A stretch of 60,307 nucleotides of DNA, from contig JAWQRO010000082.1 of assembly GCA_033557835.1 (NCBI GenBank), forward strand, positions 1 through 60,307. The letters run 5' to 3'. The notes under the pieces are model-generated. The model had not been told where the DNA came from. It made no database searches and was given only the letters and a program-made list of their open reading frames with translations. Below are positions 27,601-37,474 of the stretch, piece after piece. This DNA is from Helochares maculicollis (taxonomy: Eukaryota > Arthropoda > Insecta > Coleoptera > Hydrophilidae). Every line of letters starts with the position of its first letter. The first letter of the stretch is position 1. A program made the position numbers and the translations under genes.

Positions 27601-29190
27601 GAGAAATCACACAAACGTGATGCAAGGAATTCAAGGCATGCACAAGCTATGCAAGCAGACAAGGGGAAGACATGCATATGTTACGCAAAGAGTAAAACTG
27701 AAAGGAGTACAAAAGCCATACAAGCAGCCGAGAACAAAACATGCATTCATTATGCAAGGGATGAAGCTGAAAGGCTGGCTAAAGCCATGCAAGCATGAAG
27801 AGAGAACGTGAAAGTCATGCAAAAGCCGTGCGAGCAACCCCGTAGGTATCATGCTAACGATATGCAAAGATTGAAGTAGAAAGGCGTGTATAAGCCATGC
27901 TAGCAGCCAAGGAGAAAATATGCATACGTTTTGCAAAGAATAAAACTGAAAGGCATCCTAAGCTGCCAAGGACAAAACATGCATACTTTATGCAAGGAAT
28001 GAAACTAAAGGGCTTGTAAAAGCCACGCAACCATCCAAAGAGAAGCATGCATACGACAGGCAAAGACTGGATCTGAAAGTCATGCAAGCAGCCCAAAAGA
28101 AATCATGCATACGTCATGTAAAGAATAAAATTGAGAGCATACAAAAGCCATTCAAGTACCTAAGGACAAAACATGCAGACGTGATGCTAGGAATAAAGCT
28201 GAAAAGCTTGCAAAAGCCAATCAAGCAGCAAAGGCAAAACATGTACGCGTCATGCGAAGAATAAAGCGGAAAGGGATGCAAGTGCTATGCAAGCAGCCGA
28301 ATAGTTATCCTACATACTTTATGCAAAGTATTAAGCGGAAAAATATGCAAAAATCCATGCTAGCAACCACGGAGAAAACATGAATTTGACATTCAAAGAA
28401 TACATCGAAGAGGCATGCAAAACCTATGCAAGTAGCCAAGGAGAAAACATTCATTCGCCATGTATCGAATTATGCCGAATAGCATGCGAAAGTCATGCAG
28501 ATAGACGATGAGAAATCGTTTATTTTTTCATACAATGAATTAAGAGGATAGACGAAATAAAGCCATGCACGCAACAAATGAGAAAAAACGTTTAATTCGT
28601 CATGGGAAGAATAAATCTGAGAGGCATACAAAAGCCCTGCAAGCTGTGGAAGGGAAACATGCAATGTGATGCTAGGAATAAATCCTTGCAAAAGCCTTGT
28701 TAGCAGCCAAGAATATCGCATTCATACGTGATTCAAAGAATAAAGCTCAAAAACAAGCAAACAGCTAATGAGAAATCAATAATTTTTCATGCAAAGACTT
28801 AAGCTGAAATGCATGCAAAATCTATAAAAGCAGCCAAGGAAGAAACGCATTCGTCGTGTAATGAATAAAGTTGAAAGCCAAAAGCTTATGAGAAAACATG
28901 CTTTATATTCATGCAAATATTAAAATTGAAAGGCTTGCAAAAGCAGCCAATGAAAAAATATCAAGCCAACATGCGAAGAATAAAGCTGAATAGCATGCAA
29001 AAGTCAAGCAGGCAATCGAAGGGAAAATTATTCTTACATCATGCAAATGATAATGATGAAAGCCGTGCAAGCAAAACAAAAAATACATTAGAATGCTATG
29101 CAAAATATTTTGTTGAAAATAAAGCACTGGAGTTGATGTGAAGAATTGATTTAAATTTAAAATAAAATGCTCGTAAATAGAAAAAAAGTA
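24608..29190 (+). repeat. Higher-order block 1 of the array (longest, 4.6 kb)
   Basis: Begins with ATGAGGATCAAAGGAGTGCA and ends with the unique 100-bp tail at 29091-29190. Landmarks shared with the later blocks come in the same order: GAATACATGTATACGTCATG near 24766, ACACATGTGAACATCATCC-like near 25280, and TACCTAAGGACAAAACATGC near 28160. The later blocks look like this one with internal deletions. Confidence 0.8.
29087..29190 (+). repeat. Array tail sequence, copy 1
   Basis: A non-repetitive ending shared by the three blocks. In the main repeat frame it reads LECYAKYFVENKALELM then TGA. An AT-rich stretch with AAAATAAAATGCTCGTA and AGAAAAAAAGTAA follows. It resembles a C-terminus plus the start of a 3' UTR, but that is inference. 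Confidence 0.75.
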
Positions 29191-29193
29191 AAA

Positions 29194-31090
29194 GATGAGG
29201 ATCAAAGGCGTGCAACAGCTATGCAAGCAAGTAAGGGGAAATCATGCTCACTTCATGCAAGAAATGTAGCTGAAAGGCATGCACGAGCCATGAAAGCAAC
29301 CAATCAGATTCATACTGACAATATGCAAAAAATAAAGCTTAAACGCATGCAAGCAGCCAAAAAGAAAACGTGCAAAGAATATAGTTTAAAGGCATGCTAA
29401 AGGAGAATACATGTATACGTCATGCAAATATTGAAGTTAAAAGTCGTGCAGAAGTCATGAAAGCAGTCAAGGAGAAAATATGCATGCGTCATATGGATGG
29501 CTATGAAAAGCAAGCAAAATCCGTGCAAGCAACCAATAAAAATATGTGCATACACCATGCAAAGAATAAAGAAAAAAAGCACACACAGCCATACAAGCAG
29601 CCAAAGAACAAACATGGAGACAGTATGCATAGAATGAAGATGAAAGGCATGCTAAAGCTATGCAAACAGACAAGGCATTCATGCAAAGAATAAAGATGAA
29701 GAGCGTGCAGAAGCCATGTAAGCAGCCAATGGGAAACATACTCACTTCATGCAAGGAATAAAATTGAAAGGCATGCAAAAACGATGCAAGCAGCCAAAGA
29801 GAAACCATCTTCAAGTAATGCAAAGAATTAAGCAGAAAGGCATAAAAAAGCTATTCTAGCAGCCAAGGAGAAAACATGTTCTCGTCTTGCAAGGAATGAA
29901 GCTTAAAAGCATGCAAAAGCTATTCTAGCAGCCAAAGAGAACACATGTGAACATCATCCAAAGAATAAAGGCGATAGACATGCAAGCATCCAAGTGGAAA
30001 ACTTGTTCTTGTCATGCAAAGAATAAAGATGAAAGGCGTGCAGACGCCATGCAAGCAGCCACGGGGAAAATATATTCACGTCATGCAAAGAATAAAGATA
30101 AAAGGCATGCAGAAACCATTCAAGCAGCCAAGAAGAAAACATGCTCATTTGATGCAAAGATTAACGATACTAGACTTGCAGAAGCCATGCAAGCAGTCAA
30201 GGAGGAAACAGGCTCACTTCTTGCAAGAAATGAAGCTGAAAGGCATGCAAGCAGCCAAGGAGACAGCATGATCACGTCATGAAAAGAATAAAGCTGAAAG
30301 ACATGCAGAACCTATTGAAGCAGCCAAAGAGAAAATATGCGAACATCATGCAGAGAAAAAAGGAGAAAGGTCTGCAAAGACTGAAGCTGAAATTCATAAA
30401 AAATCTGTAAAAGCAGCCAAGGAAGAAATGCATTCGTCATATTATTAATAAAGTTGAAAGCCAAAAGTCATGCAGCTTATGAGAAAACATCCCTTTTCAT
30501 GCAAAGATTGTATTTGAAAGACTTGCAAAAGCCAAGCAAGCAGCCAAAGAGAAAATATTCATACGAAATGCAAATAATAAAGCTGAAAGACATGCAAGCA
30601 GCTGAGGAGAGAACGTGCTTTCTTAATGCAACTAATAATGTAGAATAGCATACAAAAGCAGTTCAAGCAGTCAAGGAGAAAACATGCCTTCTTCATGCAA
30701 AAATTTAAATTGAAAGACTTGCAAAAGCCAAGCAAGCAGCCAAATAGAAAACATACATACAAAATGCAAATAATAAAGCTGAAAGACATGCAAGTAGCTA
30801 AGGAGAGAACGTGCAGAAGCAGAATGTCATGCAAAAGCCAAGCAAGCAGCCAATGAGAAAATATTTAGCCAACTTGCGTAGAATAAAGCTGAATAGCATG
30901 CAAAAGCCAAGCAGGCAGTCGAAGGGAAAATAAATCTTTCATAATGTTGAAAGCCCTGCAAGTAAAACAAAAAAAAACATTAGAATGCTATGCTAAATAT
31001 TTTGTTGAAAATAAAGCACTGGAGCTGATATGAAGAATTGATTTAAATTAAAAATAAAATGCTCGTAAGTAGAAAAAAAAGTAAAAGATG
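29194..31090 (+). repeat. Higher-order block 2 of the array (1.9 kb, internal deletion)
   Basis: Starts GATGAGGATCAAAGGCGTGC at 29196. It follows block 1 unit by unit until about 30370, then jumps to sequence matching block 1 at about 28795, so roughly 3.1 kb is missing. It also carries a local amplification of AGACTTGCAAAAGCCAAGCA-type units (30520-30760) and ends with its own copy of the tail. Confidence 0.8.
30975..31090 (+). repeat. Array tail sequence, copy 2
   Basis: Same tail as at 29.1 kb; the reading is ECYAKYFVENKALELI then TGA. Differences from copy 1 are few, so the duplication is recent compared with the divergence between 69-bp units. Confidence 0.75.
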
Positions 31091-33640
31091 AGAATCAAAG
31101 GCGTGCAACAGCTATGCAAGCAGGCGAGGGGAAAACATGCTCACTTCATGCAAGAAATGTAGCTGAAAGGCATGCAAGAGCCATGCAAGCAACCAAGCAG
31201 ATTCATGCTCACAATATGCAAAAAATAAAGCTTAAACGCATGCAAAGTGCATGCAAGTAGCCAAAGAGAAAACATGCAAAGAATATAGTATAAAGGCATG
31301 GGAAAGGAGAATACATGTATACGTCATGCAAATATTGAAGTTAAAAGTCGTGCAGAAGTCATGCAAGCAGTCAAGGAGAAAATATGCATGCGTCATGCAA
31401 GGAATGGCGATGAAAAGCAAGCAACATCCGTGCATGGAACCAATGAGAATATGTGCATACGTCATGCAAAGAATAAAGAAAAAAGCACACACCGCCATGC
31501 AAGCAGCCAAGGAAAAAACATGGAGATAGTATGCATGGAATGAAGATGAAAGGCATGCTAGTGCTACGCAAACAGACAAGGCATTCATGCAAAGAATAAA
31601 GATGAAGAGAAGCCATGTAAGCAGCCAAGGGGAAACATACTCACTTCATGCAAGAAATAAAAATGAAAAGCATGCAAAAACCATGCAAGTAGCCAAAGAG
31701 AAACCATTTTCACATAATGCAAAGAATAAAGCAGATATGCATGCAAAGAAATGAAGCTTAAAAGCATGCAAAAGCTATTCAAGCAGCCAAAGAGAACACA
31801 TGTGAACATCATCCATAAAACAAAGGCGATAGACATGCAATCATCCAAGTGGAAAACTTGTTCTTGTCATTCAAAGAATAAAGATGAATATGCGAACATC
31901 ATGCAAAAAAGGCGAAATGCATGCAAAGCCATGCAAGCGACCAAGACGAAACCACGTTCACGTCTTGCAAAGAATAAAACTGAAAGGTATTCAAAAGCCA
32001 TGCGCAAGGAGACAAGCAGAAAATATTCTAAAGTAATGCAAATAATAAGTAGAAGCCATGCAAGCAGTCACGAAGAAAACAGGCTCACTTCTTGTAAGAA
32101 ATAAAGATGAAAGACATGAAACACCCATGCAAAGAGCCAAGGAGCAGTCAAAGACAAAATATGCTCACGTAATGCAATGAGTAATGCTATAAGGCGTGCA
32201 AGCAGCCAAGGAGCAAACATGCATACATTGTGCAAAGAATAAATCTGAAAGGCATTAAGCAGCAAAGGAGAAATCATGCAACCCTCAGGCAAGGAATGAA
32301 GCTGAAAGGTATGACAACGCCATGCAAGCAGCCCAGGAGAAATCATACGCACGTGATGCATGGAATAAAGCTGAAAGACATTTAAAAGCTATGCAAGCAG
32401 CCAACAAGAAACCATGCATATTGTCATTTTTAATTATTGTGTAAACAAGCTCACATCAAGTAAGGAACTACGCTGAAAGTTAAAGTTAAAAGACGCGCAG
32501 AAGTCATACAAGCAGCAAAGGACAAAACAAGCATATCTGATGCAAGGAATGAAGATATAAGACTTGTAAAAGCTACGCAAGCATCCAAAGAGAAGCATGC
32601 ATACGTCATGCAAAGAATGGACCTGAAAGTCATGCAAGTAGCCCAGGAGATATCATGCATACGTCATGTAAGGAATAAAGCTGAAAGCATGCAAAAACCG
32701 TTCAAGTACCTAAGAACAAAACATGCAGACGTGATGCAAGGAATAAAGCTGAAAAGCTTGCAAAAGTCAATCAAGCAGCTAAGGCAAAACATGTACGCGT
32801 CATGCAAAGAATAAAGCGGAAAGGAATGCATGTGCTATGCAAGCACCTAAAGCTTAAAACGTACATACTTCACGCAAAGTATTACGCGGAAAAATCCATG
32901 CTAGCAACCACGGAGAAAACATGAATTTGTCATACAAAAAATATTATGTTAAAGTCATGCAGGTAGTCGATGAGAAAACGTTTATTTTTCATACAAGGAA
33001 TTAAGTTGATACGCGAAATAAAGCCATGCAAGCAGCCAAGGAAAAAAAAGTTTAATTCATCTTGGGAAGAATAAATCTGAAAGCCATACAAAAGCTCTGC
33101 AGGCTGTAGAGGAGAAAACATGCAATGTGATGCTAGGAATAAATCCTTGCAAAAGCCTTGTTCGCAGCCAAGAATAACGTATTCATGCGCGATTCAAAGA
33201 ATAAAGCTCAAAAACATGCAAGCCAATGAGAAATCAGTCATTTGTCATGCAATGAGGGAAGCGGAAATGTTTGCAAAAGCTATGCAAGCAGCCAAGAAAG
33301 AAACGCATTCCTCATCTAATGAATAAAGTTGAAAGCCAAAAGTCATGCAGCTTATGAGAAAACATGTTTTATGTATGCGAATGACACGAAAAAGCCATGC
33401 AAGCAGCCAATGAGAAGATATTCAGTCAACATGCGAAGAATAAAGCTGAATAGTATGCAAAAGCCAAGCAGGCAGTCGAAGGGAAAATTATTCTTACATC
33501 ATGCAAATGATAATGATGAAAGACCTGCGAGCAAACCAAAAAAATATTAAAATGCTATGCAAAATATTTTGCTGAAAATAAAGAACTGGGGTTGAATTAA
33601 ATTAAAAATAAAATGCTCTTAGGTAGAAAAAAAAGTAAGT
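31090..33640 (+). repeat. Higher-order block 3 of the array (2.55 kb, deletions)
   Basis: Starts GATGAGAATCAAAGGCGTGC at 31091 and matches block 1 through about 25350. After a deletion (junction near 31890) it continues with units matching 27420-28450 and 28640-29100. It ends with the third copy of the tail, where the array stops. Confidence 0.8.
33537..33640 (+). repeat. Array tail sequence, copy 3 and right end of array
   Basis: Reading KCYAKYFAENKELGLN then TAA, followed by the same AT-rich stretch. It ends in AAAAAGTAAGTTG, which looks like a 5' splice site but may be chance. Ordinary spacer DNA starts right after. Confidence 0.75.
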
Positions 33641-34670
33641 TGTAAACAAAATTTTCACTTAGATTTCAGATTTCCCACAAAAATTTTAACAAATTTACCA
33701 AGAACTATATAACACTAAACTGTATTTATACACTTCGTACCGATCTGCTTTACTATAAATTTAAAAATGGAGGTTAGAACTGAGGTATTTCCGGTATAAT
33801 TTTATTGTTGTTTTGGTGGGCTAGGCATGCGCAAGAGGGTTGGAAAAGTATAAAGGGGACCAAGACAAAGGAAAGAACAGGTACTTCTGAAATCTAGTAA
33901 ATATTTAATGCGTGCACCATAAAAGACAAAAAACATTTTGTTTTGAGATACATGTCGACAAACAAACTGAATTATGAAGCAACATTCTGTCGGTATTCTC
34001 TTCATTAAGTCGTCATCGAGTTGATTTCCAAAAGTACATTCAAATGTAAATAAAATATCTATTACTAGATATTTGGGAAATACTTTTTATGTAACATTTG
34101 TGTTATATTTCATGATTGAAAATAGATTTTTTTCAATGAAGGATCTAACATTGTAGATAACACTGTAAATGGTTTTTTTAGTTATGTATATTTTATACCA
34201 AACTAATGGGCGAAAATGGGATTATTAGTTAAAATAAATGAGCTTATCCATAACTTGCTTGAGATATGTAAAAAAGTAATTTACGTAGCTAAGCTAAGCG
34301 TTTGTAGAATTTACCTTACTCCAGGAGTTGTCGCAAACACTAATAATTTAAAAAAATTAAGATATTTTGTAATATGACGCTGTTGATTTAAATATGGGCT
34401 GTTAAATATTGGAAGAAATTAAACAGGAAATATATTGAGGAGAGAAATTCTATAAGTCAAGGTCGAAAATAATACGTTTCTAGTTTAAATGTTAAGCCTT
34501 TATTATGAAAAAGTTATGTGCAGATATAATCAAGAGAAGACCCAAAACACTATTATATAACAAAACATGTAAAATATTTCAACAGATTTTACGCCGATAT
34601 AAATATACGTTGTTCACATATTATTAGGCATTTGCATTTTATTAAGTAATAGCGAAGGATTGGTTATAAA
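33641..34670. other. Spacer, no gene seen
   Basis: AT-rich DNA between the array and the small minus-strand gene. Its right end should contain that gene's 3' UTR; ATTTTATT near 34637 reads as AATAAAAT on the minus strand and may be the poly(A) signal. Confidence 0.5.
34637..34643 (-). terminator. Possible poly(A) signal of the tail-anchored gene
   Basis: Plus-strand TTTTATT reads AATAAAA on the minus strand, about 30 nt past the stop codon. Confidence 0.4.
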
Positions 34671-35441
34671 TTAACTGGCAGCGAAAATAAGTAACAGAAA
34701 AGTCATTGCTATGCAAAGTAAGCCTAGTCGCAGCATTTTTTTTAGAGTTTCGCTTATTTTGGCTTTTGAATGTTCCTTTTTGGTGATAGTTATTTCATGG
34801 ATTTCGATTTTGCATTGAAATTTAACCCTCGAAGAGGAATTATCATCAGCTCTCCTCCAAAATGGTCGACAAGTGGATAAATTGTCCATGACCCATGATG
34901 GTTCTAGGAGCGTTTGCTTTCCATCGGCGTGCAAGTCTTCTTCAATCAATCTAATGAAAATTGTATTATTTATAAATATACTGTGAAATAATGAGTTACT
35001 TACAGTTCATACATTGTTGAAATCCGTAGTAGTTGAGGAGGAACATGGTCTAGTTAAAAATTAAATGGAGATTGTGATTCATTATTTGAGCTTTTATATA
35101 TGTAGGTGTACTTAAGAAAGGGCAAAGTAATTGAAAAACAATTATACATCCTGAAAGGATCTATTGTATATTTTAAGAAATGTGTGTTTGAAAATATAAC
35201 TCGTTTAGAGATAATACAGTTTTAATGAGTTTCTAGTCTATTGTTACTAGTAATTTATGTGTTATTTACACAAATATAAAGATAGGTCTTGAATTTGCAC
35301 TTAAACAAATGGTCTCGCCCCTTTTTGACGTTAATGACTTGTCACTTAAATTCAGTTATTTAGAAGTGGGTAAATACGTCAGCAGAAAAAGAATGCTACA
35401 CAGACGTAAGACTTACCTATAATAATTAGTTTTCTTGTCAT
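34671..35441 (-). CDS. Small tail-anchored protein with RVKF motif, three exons
   Basis: Unrecognised family. Minus-strand exons are 35441-35417 (ATG, MTRKLIII), 35049-35004 (a 46-nt micro-exon) and 34950-34671 (stop TAA). Both introns have GTAAGT donors and TAG acceptors, and both codon joins are in phase (G+AC; CT+A). The second intron is 53 nt. The product is 116 aa. The N-terminus is polar, about residues 74-78 read SRVKF followed by an alternating hydrophobic stretch (QCKIEIHEI), then a lysine-rich linker, and the last 20 residues (LGLLCIAMTFLLLIFAAS) form one membrane segment ending at the C-terminus. Inference: a tail-anchored membrane protein facing the cytosol. RVKF fits the RVxF docking motif for protein phosphatase 1, a short motif that also occurs by chance. 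No signal peptide is seen. Confidence 0.7.
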
Positions 35442-36636
35442 ATTAGTTATAAAATATACATAATGCATGCTGAGTATTACATCCAATTTTATGTTTTGTA
35501 TGCGATATTGCATATAATTACAATGTTTATATATTTATTTTTATCATTTTGCATAATTATTAGTTCGCTACAAAAAGTCATAAAATAATTGAATTACTGA
35601 TATATTGTCCGTATGGGTATGAAATCTTCCATGTGGTTAGAATACAAACATTCGGAGTGGGTCGTTTGATACCTTCAAGTCTAGTAAAAATTATTAGTGG
35701 ATGTGTATTATTATAAAACAAATATACGATGTATAAATCAAACGAACATTTTAGAATATTTCATGTGCATCAACTCTTATACCTGTAAAGTAAAATTTTA
35801 TTGAAATATATTGTCGAAATATGATGAAAATCTATGTATGTACAAATCTTATCAGAAATATTCCTGGGCATGTTTTGACCACTTCGGGAGGCAAGGTTTC
35901 CTTCTGCTCCTTTAAAATAGCTTCATCAATCTTAGCATCACATTACCCTGCAATCTTGTCCACATTATTTAAAATATTTTACTTGGTAACGTCTTGTGTA
36001 GTAGTTAACCAAGAAACATTTGTAGCCCTTACACAAATCTGTAAATAAGTACTATGTTTTGACGGGTTAATTACTATTCAATAAATTAAATATATTTATG
36101 TAAATTCACTCTCCTGTTTTTCTGATTTTAGCTAAAACATTGTTAAATGAGTGTTATCATTTTTAGCTTATATGCAAACGCTTTTTTGACGTCACGACCT
36201 ATGTAATTTATGAAACTCTTCAAATTAATGCTCTGATTTTTCTCATCCATTAATTTTCAATGGCTTTTAAGATATGTATAACGTAATACCTAATAGAGTT
36301 ACTTTAATGACTAATTCACTTAAAATAAGTTAAGTTGCCAGGTAATTTCAAAGGTCCTATATATTCTAAAAGTTGATGAAGGTATCACTTTGCTCATAGA
36401 ACTCAGGCAAAATCTACAATATAAAGAACCTGTACACTGTCCGTAACAGGACCTATTTTCTTGTTTTGTGCGCATAGCAATAAACATTTCTATAGATTCA
36501 ATTTTGGAAAGGTTTCAGGTAAAATCTTCGGTTTCTATTCAATGTACGACAATAAAACTTACAAGTATTGTGCCATTCTGACGCATTTCCTTCTTCCATG
36601 TTTAAATAGCTGCATTTACTCTTTTTTCAATTTTTT

Positions 36637-36691
<55 letters not shown>

Positions 36692-37474
36692 TACAGTATA
36701 TAAAGTTCTACCGGATGCACTCCATGTTTTGCATGATGAAACATCGTATGCAACATAGATTAGTCAAATTAAGACAATTGTTTAATAAACAAAATTCCGG
36801 CGCCTACTTAGCTCTAGTGAGTCCTAATTAGTTCGCAAAGCCAGAAATTCTGTCTTGCAAACCAAGTTGATAGGTTGAATAGGCCGCATAAATATGCATC
36901 ATAAACTAAATTACTTAATAGATAGAATAAATCTATATCGTTTGGTCTGCACATGATACTAATAGGCATGCAAATTATTATAATAATATGTGAAAGAGTT
37001 CACTTGTTCGATCACAAAATAAAATGTATATAAGGCTGGTTCAGAATATTTTCCCTTAAATTCAGTACACTTTTGGCAGTGATTATTCAGTATATGTTTC
37101 CCATTCCTAAGGCAATTTTTCGCAAATCCTTCGAAATACCCATCTACTGCCACAATTCATTTAACTAGAAACTAGTAGGGCCAACCGAATTGTCATAGTG
37201 ATAGAAGATATTTTTCTGCAAAACAAGTCTTTTATTTCGGGTTTTTGTATTCAGCTGGTCCAAAAGGTGTTTATAAGATTCTTCTGTTATTTCAAGGTAA
37301 TACCTTTTTTGTACGATTTCTACCTCCTTGCAGTGATACCCCATTTTAGATGTTCAGAGCAGAATCTATATTCTCTTATTTGATGTTACAACGATAGTTG
37401 AGATACCGATTCCTTTATTAAGTAATCTATCACCCATTATGAGATTAATTTTCGAAAAATAACAGTAACACATA
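35442..37474. other. Spacer with (TA)n tract, no gene supported
   Basis: AT-rich DNA. A 75-codon plus frame at 35821-36048 and an 80-codon frame running into the TA tract have no recognisable features. A minus frame at 36959-37153 has a faint chemosensory-protein look (CQKCTE) but lacks the rest of the pattern. Confidence 0.5.
36639..36684. repeat. (TA)n microsatellite
   Basis: A pure AT dinucleotide run of about 45 bp. Confidence 0.95.

Larger units (their letters stand above)
22900..33640 (+). repeat. About 10.7-kb array of a degenerate 69-bp repeat
   Basis: The whole stretch is built from a 69-bp unit, about 155 copies by length. Cores such as CATGCAAGCAGCCAAGGAG, GTCATGCAAAGAATAAAGC and TGAAAGGCATGCAAAAGCC recur at 69-bp spacing; for example GTAGCCAA-type cores at 25633, 25702 and 25771 are exactly 69 apart. 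The unit is 23 codons. In one plus frame it reads as AKAMQAAKEKTCIRHAKNEA plus three residues. A second plus frame and a minus frame are also free of stops in the consensus. Copies are diverged by substitutions and indels, so no frame stays open for more than about 140 codons. The plus strand is strongly A/G-rich. I know no named satellite or protein that matches. It could be a satellite or a decayed, amplified repeat gene. Confidence 0.95.

Noticed and set aside
23544..33550. Dozens of 60-140-codon frames on both strands inside the array as genes
   Set aside because: They arise because the 69-bp unit is a multiple of three and its consensus is stop-free in several frames. They are interrupted, shift frame and contradict each other on the two strands.
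22900..33640. CRISPR-like array
   Set aside because: There is no alternation of conserved repeat and unique spacer. The whole 69-bp unit repeats and diverges throughout, and the window is an insect nuclear genome.
36959..37153. Minus-strand frame with CLRNGK and CQKCTE, recalling a chemosensory protein (CSP)
   Set aside because: Only two of the four cysteine positions can be matched, spacing is wrong, there is no ATG or signal peptide, and the rest of the frame does not fit the family.
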